A stretch of DNA of 64,000 bases from Hyphomicrobium sp. (GCA_017512425.1 JAFWGI010000005.1:124001-188000), one strand, 5' to 3'; shown: positions 19,035-28,531, numbered from the stretch's first letter. Notes: a model not told the origin generated them from the sequence alone. Numbers and translations: made by a program.

Positions 19035-20300
19035 TTACGTGTTCATCTGCTGGAAGAACTCGCCGTTGGTCTTGGTGGCGCGCAGCTTGTCGATGAGGAA
19101 CTCGATGCCGTCCTGCGTACCCATCGGGTTGAGGATGCGGCGAAGAACGTACATCTTCTTGAGCTGATCTTTCGGCACCAGCAGGTCTTCCTTGCGCGTG
19201 CCGGACTTTGCGATGTCGATCGCCGGGAAGACGCGCTTGTCGGAAACTTTGCGGTCGAGCACGACTTCCGAGTTACCCGTGCCCTTGAATTCTTCGAAGA
19301 TGACTTCGTCCATGCGGCTGCCGGTGTCGATCAGTGCCGTCGCGATGATAGTCAGCGATCCGCCTTCTTCGATATTGCGGGCCGCGCCGAAGAACCGCTT
19401 CGGACGCTGCAGCGCGTTGGAATCGACGCCGCCGGTCAAAACCTTGCCCGAGGACGGAACGACGGTGTTGTAAGCTCGGCCGAGACGTGTGATCGAGTCG
19501 AGCAGAATGACGACGTCGCGCTTGTGCTCAACCAAGCGCTTGGCTTTTTCGATGACCATTTCCGAGACTTGAACGTGGCGTGACGGCGGCTCGTCGAAGG
19601 TCGAGGAAATAACCTCGCCCTTCACCGAACGCTGCATGTCGGTGACTTCTTCCGGGCGCTCGTCGATCAAGAGAACGATCAGATAGCACTCTGGATGGTT
19701 CGCGGTGATCGAATGGGCGATGTTCTGCAACAGCACTGTTTTACCGGTGCGCGGCTGCGCGACGATCAACGCGCGCTGGCCCTTGCCGATCGGCGCCACG
19801 ATATCGATGACGCGCGGCGACAGATCCTTGATCGTCGGATCTTCGATTTCGAGCTTCAGCCACTTGGTCGGGTAAAGCGGCGTCAGGTTGTCGAAGTGGC
19901 TCTTGTGCTTGGTCGCTTCCGGATCTTCGAAATTGATTTGCGATACCTTCAGCAAGGCGAAGTAGCGTTCACCGTCTTTGGGCGAGCGAATCTGGCCTTC
20001 AACGGTGTCGCCGGTGCGCAGCGCGAAGCGGCGGATTTGCGACGGCGAAACGTAGATGTCGTCGGGACCAGGCAGATAGTTAGCTTCCGGCGAGCGCAGG
20101 AAGCCGAAGCCGTCCTGAAGCACTTCGACGACGCCAGTCGCGGTGATTTCTGTTTCTTGCGCGGCGAGCTGTTTCAGCGTCGCGAACATCAACTCCTGCT
20201 TGCGCATGGTCGACGCGTTTTCAACGCCCGCTTCCTCGGCGAACGTGACAAGCTCTGCGGGGGATTTGCGCTTCAAATCCTCGAGCTTCATTTCCTTCAT
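19035..20300 (-). CDS. rho: Transcription termination factor Rho
   Basis: Hexameric RNA helicase that ends transcription. It has 421 residues. The N-terminal [23 protein letters not shown] helical region and the cold-shock RNA-binding fold ([31 protein letters not shown]) precede the RecA-like ATPase. The Walker A is PRTGKT within [21 protein letters not shown], and [12 protein letters not shown], the Q-loop and RKEDLL follow. It is the last gene of the leftward hemE-hemJ-rho run, 260 bases after hemJ. That 260-base leader carries no gene I can support. Confidence 0.97.
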   Translation of the reverse strand: MKEMKLEDLKRKSPAELVTFAEEAGVENASTMRKQELMFATLKQLAAQETEITATGVVEVLQDGFGFLRSPEANYLPGPDDIYVSPSQIRRFALRTGDTVEGQIRSPKDGERYFALLKVSQINFEDPEATKHKSHFDNLTPLYPTKWLKLEIEDPTIKDLSPRVIDIVAPIGKGQRALIVAQPRTGKTVLLQNIAHSITANHPECYLIVLLIDERPEEVTDMQRSVKGEVISSTFDEPPSRHVQVSEMVIEKAKRLVEHKRDVVILLDSITRLGRAYNTVVPSSGKVLTGGVDSNALQRPKRFFGAARNIEEGGSLTIIATALIDTGSRMDEVIFEEFKGTGNSEVVLDRKVSDKRVFPAIDIAKSGTRKEDLLVPKDQLKKMYVLRRILNPMGTQDGIEFLIDKLRATKTNGEFFQQMNT

Positions 20301-20560
20301 GAATTACTCCGGCGGATACCGCTTCTGTGGCGGATTAAAAAAGTTGTCGGTGCTGGGGTCGGTCGGGTCTTATTGGAAAGGATGGGATGCGCATGTCGCG
20401 GGCGGACAAAGCAGGGCGCTTTGCCATGTCGCCTAAGACCCAAGAGGCCAATTGCCCAAAATTCAGGGAAAGCCAGATGGAGCGGCCGAGCCGCCAAAGC
20501 CGCGATGCGGGTGTGGAACGGGCAAATCATACCACAGTTCCAAGCGGCGGCGCAACGGCT

Positions 20561-21094
20561 TCAGAACGGCTTCACGATCACCAGGATAACGATGAAAATC
20601 ATCAAAACCGTCGGTATTTCGTTGACCAAACGCCAGTGGCGCGGCGGCTTTTCATTGCGGTCCTCGGCGAAGGCGCGCACGGAAGCCGAAAAATACCCGT
20701 GCGCCCACGACAGAACCAACACGAGGATCAATTTCGCGAGAAACCAGGGACTCGTGAAATAGGATGCCGTCCAGGCGAGCCACAGACCCAGGACCCAGGC
20801 GATAATCATCGCCGGGTTCATGATGATGGTCAGCAGGCGCCGTTCCATGACCTTGAACGTCTCGGATTGGACTGAGCCCTTCTCCGCGTCGCAATGATAA
20901 ATAAAAAGCCGTGGCAGATAGAGCATTCCGGCCATCCACGAGATGACCGCGATGACGTGGATGGCTTTGATCCAGAGATAAGCGCCCTCGCCGAAAACCG
21001 CCGCAACGGCAACCGTGAGCGCGACCGTTATTGCCAACGCAATGGCAGCGCGTTTGCCGGGTGACGCGGGTTGTGGGGCGGCGTCCATTGCCAT
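20561..21094 (-). CDS. hemJ: Protoporphyrinogen oxidase HemJ
   Basis: Small membrane enzyme of the HemJ (UPF0093) family that oxidises protoporphyrinogen IX to protoporphyrin IX. It has 177 residues with four or five membrane segments. The conserved pattern YLWIKAIHVIAVISWMAGMLYLPRLFIYH contains the key His, and RRLLTIIMNPAMI and W(L)AKLILVLVLSWAHGYF follow as in the family. It starts only 6 bases after hemE, so hemE and hemJ are co-transcribed. This is the usual haem pair beside rho in alphaproteobacteria lacking HemG/HemY. Confidence 0.92.
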   Translation of the reverse strand: MAMDAAPQPASPGKRAAIALAITVALTVAVAAVFGEGAYLWIKAIHVIAVISWMAGMLYLPRLFIYHCDAEKGSVQSETFKVMERRLLTIIMNPAMIIAWVLGLWLAWTASYFTSPWFLAKLILVLVLSWAHGYFSASVRAFAEDRNEKPPRHWRLVNEIPTVLMIFIVILVIVKPF

Positions 21095-21100
21095 CGGCCG

Positions 21101-22171
21101 CTACCTGCTCCTGCGGACACGCTCGACAAGCTGCGCGACGTGCTCAGGTGCTGTCTCCGGCACGATGCCGTGGCCAAGATTGAAAACAAACCGGCGGCCG
21201 TGCATGGCATCGAGAATTTCATCAACGCGGCGATCGAGAGCTTCGCCGCCTGCAACGAGCAGCAACGGATCAAGATTGCCCTGCGCAACGACGCCGCGCG
21301 CCGCAACCATTTGCATAACTCCGAGCGGGCACGACGTATCGCAACTCACGCCGTCGACATTCGTCCCTTCAACGAAGTGCGCCAGCTGGCTTGCCGCGCC
21401 GCGCGGAAATCCGATTACAGGCACATGCGGGTAGGCCGACTTCAAAGCATTCACGATGCGCGCCGTCGGCAAAACAACCCATTGCTGGAACTGATTTTCA
21501 GCAAGACTGCCGGCCCAACTGTCGAATATCTGGATGACATCCGCGCCGGCCTTTATCTGCTCCGTCAAATATACAATCGACGCTTCCGTCAAAATATCGA
21601 TCAGCTGCGCAAACCCGGCCGGATCGCGATATGCCCAGCCGCGCGCTTCGCCTTGATCGGTCGATCCCCGCCCTTCGACCATGTACGTCGCGACCGTCCA
21701 CGGCGCGCCGCAAAATCCGATCAATGTCGTTTCGCGCGGCAAGTCTTGCCGTAACCGTGAAACCGTTTCGCAAACGCGACCAAATTTCTCCCCCGTGTTC
21801 GTTAGGCTGAGTCGGGCCAGGCCTGCAACCTCGCGAATAGGATCGAGCCGCGGACCTTCGCCTTCAGCGAACGTCACACGCTGTCCGAGTGCATCGGGCA
21901 CGACCAGAATGTCGGAAAACAAAATAGACGCATCGAAACCGTAACGGCGGATCGGCTGCAGCGTCACTTCAGCGGCGAGCGATGGATTGTAGCAAAGATC
22001 GAGGAAACTTCCGGCCTCTTTGCGCGTTGCGCGGTACTCCGGCAGATACCGGCCCGCCTGCCGCATCAGCCATACCGGCGGAGGATTGATCGCTTCACCG
22101 GAGAACGGTTTTAAAAAGCGGCGCTCGGTCGATTTTGCAACGACGTCTTGCACAGCCGCACTCCCCTTCAC
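21101..22171 (-). CDS. hemE: Uroporphyrinogen decarboxylase
   Basis: Decarboxylates uroporphyrinogen III to coproporphyrinogen III. It has 356 residues. The signature PPVWLMRQAGRYLPEYR near the N-terminus and GFCGAPWTVATYMVEG are diagnostic, and IQIFDSWAG and FNLGHGIVP follow at the C-terminus. The start is GTG at 22171 with AAAGG about 7 nt upstream. It heads hemE-hemJ-rho and reads away from the proposed oriC. In Caulobacter the origin lies directly upstream of hemE. Confidence 0.96.
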   Translation of the reverse strand: MKGSAAVQDVVAKSTERRFLKPFSGEAINPPPVWLMRQAGRYLPEYRATRKEAGSFLDLCYNPSLAAEVTLQPIRRYGFDASILFSDILVVPDALGQRVTFAEGEGPRLDPIREVAGLARLSLTNTGEKFGRVCETVSRLRQDLPRETTLIGFCGAPWTVATYMVEGRGSTDQGEARGWAYRDPAGFAQLIDILTEASIVYLTEQIKAGADVIQIFDSWAGSLAENQFQQWVVLPTARIVNALKSAYPHVPVIGFPRGAASQLAHFVEGTNVDGVSCDTSCPLGVMQMVAARGVVAQGNLDPLLLVAGGEALDRRVDEILDAMHGRRFVFNLGHGIVPETAPEHVAQLVERVRRSR

Positions 22172-22602
22172 TTAAACCTTTCAAAGATTTTGAAGGTTTT
22201 TTTTATGACTCTTAGGCCTTCGGAAAACGGGAATGCAGTAGCTGCCCACCGTTTGCACACATGTCGTCAACAGCGACGTGTATTGAGTTCTAGGTCTAGG
22301 CTGACGAGGCCCCACCCGGCAATAGAGCGGTAGTTGCTTTTTTCATCAACGGCTTGCGCCCGTTATGCCGATCCAACACGGCCGGGCTTCGTGTTAACAA
22401 CGTCTGCAAAATGCCGACAGCAACTCAACGCTCCCCAGGGAGACGCGGATCACCCAAAAAACCGTTCGCTTTCCGTGAAATGTGGGTATCACCTAGGCGA
22501 ACGCAGAAGTTGTTGTCTCAACCCTGATCCGAGGGCTGCCCGCGCGGGATAACCCAGGATTGGTCCACACCCTTGTCCGTCGCGCGCGAAAGCAAAAACC
22601 GC
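22172..22602. other. Candidate chromosomal origin (oriC) between hemE and the PPSR gene
   Basis: A 431-bp gap between divergent hemE and the DUF299 (RP001-like) gene, the position of oriC in Caulobacter crescentus and of origins mapped in several related alphaproteobacteria. It holds an AT-rich stretch (22170-22208) and degenerate DnaA-box-like words: GTTTGCACA (22251-22259), TGTGGGTAT (22481-22489, reverse) and TGGTCCACA (22561-22569, one base from the Caulobacter form TGATCCACA). One GANTC site (22207-22211) is present. No perfect DnaA box and no full CtrA site was found, so the call is positional. Confidence 0.45.
22174..22204 (+). terminator. Terminator-like hairpin at the hemE edge of the candidate origin
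   Basis: AAACCTT plus CAAA (22174-22185, one bulged T) pairs with TTTG plus AAGGTTT (22189-22199) around a GAT loop and is followed by a T-run to 22204. On the plus strand this would stop transcription leaving the antisense of hemE and entering the origin. It overlaps the hemE ribosome site, so it could also affect hemE translation. Confidence 0.5.
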
Positions 22603-23454
22603 ATGTCGTTGCCGAGCCTCTTTCATATGCATCTGGTGTCGGATTCGACCGGCGAAACGCTCGCGGCCATCGCCAAGGCGGCAGCTGTGCAATACCCGAA
22701 CGTCCGTGCCATAGAGCACATGCATCCGCTCGTTAGGACGCAACGGCAACTGAAGCGGGTGCTCAGCGACATCCAGAACGAACCGGGCATCGTGCTGTAC
22801 ACCGTCGTCAACAAGTCGCTTGGCATCGAGCTCGAACAGCATTGCGCCGAATTGAAAATTCCGTGCCTGGCGGTGCTGCAGCCGATCATGCAGGTTTTCG
22901 AGAGTTATCTCGGCGCGCCGCAAACACCGACGGTTGCTGGCCAACATGTTCTCGACGCCGACTACTTCCGTCGCATCGACGCGATGAATTTCACGATGGC
23001 GCACGACGACGGCCGTCTGCCGGATAATCTCAACGATGCCGACATTTGTGTGCTCGGCATTTCGCGAACCTCGAAAACGCCGACGAGCCTTTATCTTGCG
23101 CAGCGCGGCTACAAGACGACGAACCTGCCGCTCGTGCCGCAAGTGCCGCTCCCGGAACAACTTCTGCAGCCGCACAAGGCCTTCGTCGTGTGTTTGATTG
23201 CGAATGTCGATCGCCTTGCCGAAGTGCGCCGCAACCGCGCGATTTTGATGGCCGACCGCGATCTTGAGAGCTACGTCGATCGCGAAGCCATTGCCGCCGA
23301 AATCGCGTACACGCGCAAAATCGCGGCGACATATGGCTGGCCGATTATCGATGTCACGCGCCGTTCGATCGAAGAGTCGGCGACGATGATTTTGAAGCTT
23401 CTGCAGGACCGTCGCGCTGGGGTTAAGCCGGATTCCGAGGCGACGAATGGCTGA
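22603..23454 (+). CDS. PEP synthetase regulatory protein (DUF299 kinase/pyrophosphorylase)
   Basis: Bifunctional ADP-dependent kinase/phosphate-dependent pyrophosphorylase family, which switches PEP synthetase or pyruvate phosphate dikinase off and on by threonine phosphorylation. The family motif GISRTSKTP is at 152-160. From the ATG at 22603 it has 283 residues; an in-frame TTG at 22573 is less likely. The opening FHMHLVSDSTGETL is typical. This is the RP001-type gene that marks the right edge of oriC in Caulobacter. It overlaps maf by 8 bases. Whether the target is PpsA or PPDK cannot be told here. Confidence 0.92.
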   Translation: MSLPSLFHMHLVSDSTGETLAAIAKAAAVQYPNVRAIEHMHPLVRTQRQLKRVLSDIQNEPGIVLYTVVNKSLGIELEQHCAELKIPCLAVLQPIMQVFESYLGAPQTPTVAGQHVLDADYFRRIDAMNFTMAHDDGRLPDNLNDADICVLGISRTSKTPTSLYLAQRGYKTTNLPLVPQVPLPEQLLQPHKAFVVCLIANVDRLAEVRRNRAILMADRDLESYVDREAIAAEIAYTRKIAATYGWPIIDVTRRSIEESATMILKLLQDRRAGVKPDSEATNG

Positions 23455-24058
23455 GGCGCGGCGTTTGATTTTGGCATCTGGGAGTCGTGCGCGCAAAAAC
23501 ATGTTGAGCGCGGCTGGTCTTGGGTTCGACGTCGTTCCGGCCGATGTCGCCGAAGACGCGATCACGTCGGCGATGGTGTCCGAGAGCGATTGCGTCGAAG
23601 CTGCAGATATCGCTGGCGTGTTGGCTGCTGAAAAAGCCTTATCGGTTGCGCGCAAGCATCCAAACGCGCTGGTCATCGGTTCCGACCAGGTTTTGGCGGT
23701 CGGGCGCCGCATGTTTTCAAAAGCCGCTGATATTGCGGAGGCTCGTGAAACGTTGTCCGCGCTGCGCGGACGCGCTCACGAACTCGTCTCGGCCGTTGCA
23801 CTCGGATTGGGCAACGACGTCGTTTGGCAAACGGTCGAATCGGCGCAACTGACGATGCGGCCGTTTTCGGATGATTTTCTTGACGCGTATCTAGGCCGTT
23901 ACGGCGACCGTATCCTGGGGTCGGTCGGTTGCTATGAAATCGAAGGCGCCGGCACGCAACTGTTCGAACGCATCGAGGGAGATCATTTTACAATCATGGG
24001 CATGCCGCTGCTGCCGCTCTTGAACGAACTGCGCAAGCAGGGTGTGGTGCGTACATGA
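23447..24058 (+). CDS. maf: Maf-like nucleoside-triphosphate pyrophosphatase
   Basis: Hydrolyses non-canonical or methylated nucleoside triphosphates, with a house-cleaning role. It has 203 residues. The opening RRLILASGSRARKNMLSAAGLGFDVVPADVAED is the Maf signature, and VIGSDQVLAVGRRMFSKAADIAEARETL contains the catalytic Asp. It overlaps the regulator upstream by 8 bases and aroE downstream by 4 (ATGA), so this is a tightly packed operon. Confidence 0.93.
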   Translation: MAEARRLILASGSRARKNMLSAAGLGFDVVPADVAEDAITSAMVSESDCVEAADIAGVLAAEKALSVARKHPNALVIGSDQVLAVGRRMFSKAADIAEARETLSALRGRAHELVSAVALGLGNDVVWQTVESAQLTMRPFSDDFLDAYLGRYGDRILGSVGCYEIEGAGTQLFERIEGDHFTIMGMPLLPLLNELRKQGVVRT

Positions 24059-24888
24059 AGCGGGCTTGCGTCATCGGCTGGCCGATCGAGCACTCGCGCT
24101 CGCCGCTCATTCACGGCTATTGGCTCAAGAAATATGGCATTGCGGGCGATTATGCGAAGCTTGCCGTGCATCCCGCCGATGTCAAAAAATTTCTGAGATC
24201 GCTGGCGGCGAATGATCTTGCCGGATGCAACGTCACGGTGCCGCATAAAGAAGCTGCGTTCGCCATCGCCGATTTCAAGGATCCGTCGGCGATCGCAGTC
24301 GGTGCCGCCAATACGATCTGGCGAGACGGCGACAAGATCGGCTGTGCGAATACCGATACCTACGGGTTCATGACGCATTTGACGCGCGAGGCACCGCAAT
24401 GGCTGAAGGCCGATAGGCCCGTCGCGATCCTTGGAGCGGGCGGTGCTGCGCGCGCGATTGCATACGGGTTTTTAGAGGCGGGCGTTTCCGATATCCGCGT
24501 CTTCAATCGCTCGCGCGACCGTGCCGAGGAACTTGCTGCGCATTTCGGATCGCGTGTCAGGGCAGACGACTGGGTCCAGTTCGAGACATCGGCAAATCCG
24601 TATTCCGTCGTCGTCAACACAACGACACTCGGCATGAAAAGCGCGAGCGACGTTGATTTCGATCTCAACCAACTGCCGGCCGACTGTGTTGTTGCCGACA
24701 TTGTCTACGTTCCGCTCGAAACGGGTTTACTGCGGCGGGCCCGTGCGCGCGGCCTGCAAACGGTCGATGGCCTCGGCATGTTGTTGCATCAGGCCGTGCC
24801 GGGATTTGAAAAATGGTTCGGCGTCAAAACTGAAGTGACGGCAGAGCTGCGCGCCTTGATCGAAGCCGACATTCGGGGCGCATCGTGA
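24055..24888 (+). CDS. aroE: Shikimate dehydrogenase
   Basis: NADP-dependent reduction of 3-dehydroshikimate to shikimate. It has 277 residues. The shikimate-binding N-terminal domain shows VIGWPIEHSRSPLIHGYWL and GCNVTVPHKEAAF with the catalytic Lys; the NADP fold has ILGAGGAARAIAYGFLEAGV and FNRSRDRAEELA. It shares ATGA with maf and TGATG with coaE. Identification is secure. Confidence 0.96.
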   Translation: MKRACVIGWPIEHSRSPLIHGYWLKKYGIAGDYAKLAVHPADVKKFLRSLAANDLAGCNVTVPHKEAAFAIADFKDPSAIAVGAANTIWRDGDKIGCANTDTYGFMTHLTREAPQWLKADRPVAILGAGGAARAIAYGFLEAGVSDIRVFNRSRDRAEELAAHFGSRVRADDWVQFETSANPYSVVVNTTTLGMKSASDVDFDLNQLPADCVVADIVYVPLETGLLRRARARGLQTVDGLGMLLHQAVPGFEKWFGVKTEVTAELRALIEADIRGAS

Positions 24889-25502
24889 TGCGTATCATTG
24901 GTCTCACGGGATCGATCGGCATGGGCAAGTCGACGGCTGCGGCGCGGTTTCGCGATTCTGGTATCGCGGTTTTCGATGCTGATGCGGAGGTGCACCGCCT
25001 TTATGCCGGTCCGCTGGCATCCGCTATTGAAGCGGCGTTTCCAGGTTCGACGGTGAACGGCCAAGTCGATCGCGCGAAGCTCTCGGCGCAACTGCTTGCC
25101 GCGCCGCATCGCTTTAGAGACCTCGAGACCATCGTGCATCCGCGCGTGCGCAGCGAGCAACGCGCCTTCTTGAAACGCGAAGCCGATCGCGGCGCCGCAA
25201 ATGCTGTGCTCGAAATTCCGCTGCTTTTCGAAGCCGGCATGAACGCCCTCGTCGATGCGACCGTCGTCGTCAGCGCCGGAGAAGATGTTCAGCGCGCGCG
25301 GGTGCTGGCGCGTCCTGGCATGACGCCGGAAAAGCTCGATGCGCTGCTCTCACGGCAAACGCCTGACGCCGAAAAGCGTGCTCTAGCCGATTTCGTTGTG
25401 GACACAAGCGGTACGATTGCGGCCTGCAACGCGCAAATCGATGTAATTGTCCGGCAGCTCGAAAAGGTCTCGGCCCGCGCTTATGCCGCGCATTGGTCGT
25501 GA
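24888..25502 (+). CDS. coaE: Dephospho-CoA kinase
   Basis: Last step of coenzyme A synthesis. It has 204 residues from the ATG at 24888, which overlaps the aroE stop by one base; a GTG at 24885 would add one Met. The P-loop is GSIGMGKST (8-16), followed by VFDADAEVHRLYAG and a LRDLETIVHPRVR segment and VLEIPLLFEAGM. It completes the CoA link with coaA elsewhere in the window. Confidence 0.95.
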   Translation: MRIIGLTGSIGMGKSTAAARFRDSGIAVFDADAEVHRLYAGPLASAIEAAFPGSTVNGQVDRAKLSAQLLAAPHRFRDLETIVHPRVRSEQRAFLKREADRGAANAVLEIPLLFEAGMNALVDATVVVSAGEDVQRARVLARPGMTPEKLDALLSRQTPDAEKRALADFVVDTSGTIAACNAQIDVIVRQLEKVSARAYAAHWS

Positions 25503-25526
25503 GGCAACGCTCAAGGACAAAACTGC

Positions 25527-26234
25527 GTGCGCGAAGTCATTCTCGATACCGAAACGACGGGGCTCGATCCGCGCAAAGGCGATCGCCTGATTGAAATCGG
25601 GTGCATCGAGATGTTCAACCGCATTCCAACGGGCCGCGAATACCACTGCTTCATAAATCCGGAACGCGATGTGCCGGCGGAAGCGCAGGCGGTGCACGGG
25701 ATCACGACGGATTTCCTCAAGGACAAGCCGCTCTTCCACAAAGTGGCGCGCGATTTTCTGAGCTTCATCGCCGACGATACGCTCGTCATCCATAACGCGC
25801 AGTTCGACGTCGGCTTTCTCAATTTTGAATTGGAACGCGCTGGCCAGAGCACGATTGCGATGGATCGCGTCGTCGACACGCTGGCGCTGGCACGCCGCAA
25901 GCATCCAGCGGGACCGAACAATCTCGACGCGCTGTGCAAGCGTTACGGCATCGACAACAGCAAGCGCACGAAGCACGGCGCGCTGGTCGATAGTTTGCTG
26001 CTCGCGGAAGTCTACGTCGAGCTGCTCGGCGAGCGTCAAGCAGCGCTTGTCCTACAGAGCAACGGCGTTGCTGCTCAACAGACCGCGCGGCGCGGCAAGA
26101 CACAAGCCAAGCCGCGACCCGACGCTTTGCCGCCGCGTCTCAGCGCAGACGACGTCGCGCGCCACCGCGCCTTTATCGATGCACTCGATGCAAAGGCCGT
26201 CTGGCTCAAGTATTGGATTCAGAAGCAGGCGTGA
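25527..26234 (+). CDS. dnaQ: DNA polymerase III epsilon subunit (3'-5' exonuclease)
   Basis: Proofreading exonuclease of the replicase. It has 235 residues from a GTG start. DEDD motifs: Exo [10 protein letters not shown] with D7 and E9, Exo II in [15 protein letters not shown], and Exo III with [14 protein letters not shown]. The C-terminal tail that binds the alpha subunit follows a variable linker. It is the last gene of the rightward run and ends 4 bases from the secB stop; a small GCGTGA/TCACGC palindrome joins the two stop codons. Confidence 0.95.
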   Translation: MREVILDTETTGLDPRKGDRLIEIGCIEMFNRIPTGREYHCFINPERDVPAEAQAVHGITTDFLKDKPLFHKVARDFLSFIADDTLVIHNAQFDVGFLNFELERAGQSTIAMDRVVDTLALARRKHPAGPNNLDALCKRYGIDNSKRTKHGALVDSLLLAEVYVELLGERQAALVLQSNGVAAQQTARRGKTQAKPRPDALPPRLSADDVARHRAFIDALDAKAVWLKYWIQKQA

Positions 26235-26238
26235 AAAA

Positions 26239-26733
26239 TCACGCGCTGGCGACGGGCGCTGCTTGCTTCTCTTTCTGGCGGCGCATGTAGAGGCTCGCGA
26301 AATCGATCGGATCGAGCATCAGCGGCGGGTAGCCGCCTTCGCGCGTCACGTCGGCCACGAGGCGGCGCAGGAACGGGAAAATCGTCGTCGGTCCCGAGAT
26401 CAACAAGAACGGCTCCAATGCCTGGTCCGGCATGCTCTCGATCTTGAACAGCCCGGCGTAAACGGTTTCCAGCACATAGATCGTGCCAACGTTATTGGTT
26501 GCCGTCGCCTTGAACTCGATGGCGCTTTCAAAGACGTCGCCATCGACTCGCTCGGCATTGACGTTGACCTCGACCTTCAGGTTCGGCGAGTCGCCCGGCG
26601 ACGCCATCAACTTGCGAACGATGGGGTTTTCGAAAGAGAGATCTTTGACGTATTGGCTCAGAATGCGGACTTGAACCGGCGGCTGAGGAGCCTGCTGAGT
26701 TGCGCCATTCGTACCATTCGCCGTCTCTGCCAT
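26239..26733 (-). CDS. secB: Protein-export chaperone SecB
   Basis: Tetrameric chaperone that keeps preproteins unfolded and hands them to SecA. It has 164 residues. VRILSQYVKDLSFENPIV, LKVEVNVNAERVDGDVFESAIEFKATA and YAGLFKIE match the family core, and ISGPTTIFPFLRRLVADVTREGGYPPLMLDPIDF is the strongly conserved C-terminal block. It lies convergent to dnaQ in the order usual for the rhizobiales. Confidence 0.96.
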   Translation of the reverse strand: MAETANGTNGATQQAPQPPVQVRILSQYVKDLSFENPIVRKLMASPGDSPNLKVEVNVNAERVDGDVFESAIEFKATATNNVGTIYVLETVYAGLFKIESMPDQALEPFLLISGPTTIFPFLRRLVADVTREGGYPPLMLDPIDFASLYMRRQKEKQAAPVASA

Positions 26734-26856
26734 GTCCGTCGTCCCGATAATCTTGCGTACGTCTTTGCCGGTCGCGCCAACGTCGCAGGTTTTGATTGAG
26801 CGCGGTCGCTATCATGGCGGCCCCTCATGCGCAATGCACAGGCCGTTGATCTAGGG

Positions 26857-27420
26857 CTATTTTGCCGAGCGGCGCAGCGGCTTGGCCGCAACGGCGCGGT
26901 TTTCGGCGACATCCCGCTCGCTGACGCGCTCGTACTCGCCTTCGATCGTCACGCCGTCGTCCATGGCGCCGTCGAACTTCTGAGAGCCAGCCGACGTTGG
27001 CTCGGCGCGGCCTCGGTCTTCGAAATGCTCGTCGTGTGTGGAGAATGTCGTCACCGCGAAGAACCGCGGCAGAACATGCGTGATCAAAGCGCCCCGAACC
27101 GCGGGGATCAGTAGCGTTAATCCAAGAACATCTGAAATCAGTCCAGGAAAGATCAGCAATAGACCAGCCGTCACTTGCAGCAACCCGTCGAGCAGGGGAT
27201 TGAAGCCGCGGCCACCTGAATCGAGTTCCTGGCGCGCTTTCGTCAGCACGGCAAAGCCGGTCCGCTTGATGACGGCACTCCCGAGCAGCGCCGTCGCGAT
27301 GACCAGAAGCGCCAACTTCCAAAATCCCAGAATCTGACCAGCCCGGATCAGCAGTCCGATTTCGAGGATCGGAAAGGCCAGGAAAGCGAGCACAGAAGCT
27401 AGTCTGATCGGGTGCACCAT
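26857..27420 (-). CDS. fxsA: FxsA-family inner-membrane protein
   Basis: Small membrane protein, 187 residues, of the FxsA family, which in E. coli relieves F-exclusion of phage T7. The N-terminal four-helix membrane part has FLAFPILEIGLLIRAGQILGFW and DGLLQVTAGLLLIFPGLISDVLGLTLLIPAVR, both family signatures. The C-terminal ~65 residues are polar and variable. It is usually found near secB, as here. The biological role in alphaproteobacteria is not established. Confidence 0.9.
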   Translation of the reverse strand: MVHPIRLASVLAFLAFPILEIGLLIRAGQILGFWKLALLVIATALLGSAVIKRTGFAVLTKARQELDSGGRGFNPLLDGLLQVTAGLLLIFPGLISDVLGLTLLIPAVRGALITHVLPRFFAVTTFSTHDEHFEDRGRAEPTSAGSQKFDGAMDDGVTIEGEYERVSERDVAENRAVAAKPLRRSAK

Positions 27421-27673
27421 GTTCCATTACCGGGAAAGGCGGCACCTTAACCTTATGCGTGCTGCCCGCCAATCGCTGCTTTGGGCCGTCTCCCGTCTAT
27501 TCTTTGTGCCGTTGCGTCGGCCGTGAGCCACGTTTTTTATCGGAGCAGCCGTGCAATGACGCATCAAATGACGTAAGGCTTCAATAAGCGCCGCAGAGCC
27601 CTTACATATGGGAGCTGAACCGCGGCGCATTGCTAGGCGTTGCACGGGCGGACGCCGCCGGAAAGTATCCAGG

Positions 27674-28423
27674 ATGAATGGCCAGATCGATCTCATTACA
27701 CTCATTTCGTTGATTGTCGCGGCAGTTGCGATTTTCAAGCTGCGCAGCGTGCTCGGCCATCGCACCGACGAGGATGACAATCGCGTGGAGCGTCTGAAAG
27801 CGCGCGAGCGCGAGGCGCAGAAGGCGCAGGGCGCGCCGGCGAGCGGCGACGTCATTACGCTGCCGCGCCGTCCGCGGGATGACGCAGCAGCCGTGCCGGC
27901 GGCCGAGCCAGAGGTTGATAGCGAAGCCCGGATCAGGGCGTATCCGGCTGTTGATCCAGCGGTTACGAATGGGCTTTTGGCTATCGCGAAACAAGACCCG
28001 GCTCTGGATCCGGATGCGTTCATCAAGGGCGCCGGCATGGCCTATGAGATGATCGTATCCGCGTTCGCATCCGGCGACCGCAAAATGTTGAAAGACCTGC
28101 TAACGCGCGAAGTTTACGATGGCTTCGTGTCGGCGATATCGGACCGCGAGCAGCGTGGTGAAAAGGTCGATCAGCAATTTGTCGGCATCAAGCGGGCGGA
28201 TATCGTCGAAGCCGAGCTAAAGGGCGGTATGGCCTATTTGACGATCCGCTTCGTGAGCGAACTGCTGACCGCCATCTACGATAAGGATGGCACCGTGATC
28301 AGCGGCGATCCGCAGAAGATCGCCGACGTCACCGACATCTGGACTTTCAGCCGGGACGTCTCGTCGGCGCGTGCCCGCAGCAACCTCAATTGGCGTCTGG
28401 AAGAGACACAATCGCCAAATTAG
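27674..28423 (+). CDS. Tim44/TimA-like domain protein
   Basis: Membrane-anchored protein with a C-terminal Tim44-like (SnoaL-type) domain. From the ATG at 27674 it has 249 residues; an in-frame upstream start at 27608 adds 22 residues that would spoil the N-terminal anchor. Residues ~4-22 (IDLITLISLIVAAVAIFKL) are a membrane helix, residues ~30-100 a charged linker, and the rest (AYEMIVSAFASGDRKMLKDLLTREVYDGF) is the Tim44 domain. Bacterial members (TimA) are the ancestors of mitochondrial Tim44. It is divergent from fxsA and upstream of mltA. Confidence 0.9.
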   Translation: MNGQIDLITLISLIVAAVAIFKLRSVLGHRTDEDDNRVERLKAREREAQKAQGAPASGDVITLPRRPRDDAAAVPAAEPEVDSEARIRAYPAVDPAVTNGLLAIAKQDPALDPDAFIKGAGMAYEMIVSAFASGDRKMLKDLLTREVYDGFVSAISDREQRGEKVDQQFVGIKRADIVEAELKGGMAYLTIRFVSELLTAIYDKDGTVISGDPQKIADVTDIWTFSRDVSSARARSNLNWRLEETQSPN

Positions 28424-28464
28424 GTCAGATTGGCGTCAGTCGGAGCTTCTACTTCTGTAGATGA

Positions 28465-28482
28465 CAGGTCTACGAAGACCTG
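28465..28482. terminator. Hairpin between the Tim44-like gene and mltA
   Basis: CAGGTCT (28465-28471) and AGACCTG (28476-28482) form a perfect 7-bp stem with an ACGA loop. There is no T-run, so a partial terminator or a stability element is as likely as a true terminator. Confidence 0.3.
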
Positions 28483-28531
28483 CGTTGAGGGGAAAAAGAA
28501 ACAATCCTGAGGCACCGGGGGGCGCCTTTCG

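Noticed and set aside
22489..23712. A 407-codon minus-strand frame across the DUF299 and maf genes
   Set aside because: Arginine-rich antisense composition and no family match; both plus-strand genes are recognisable.
26229..26244. The dnaQ/secB stop-codon palindrome as a terminator
   Set aside because: Only 6 bp of stem and no T-run.
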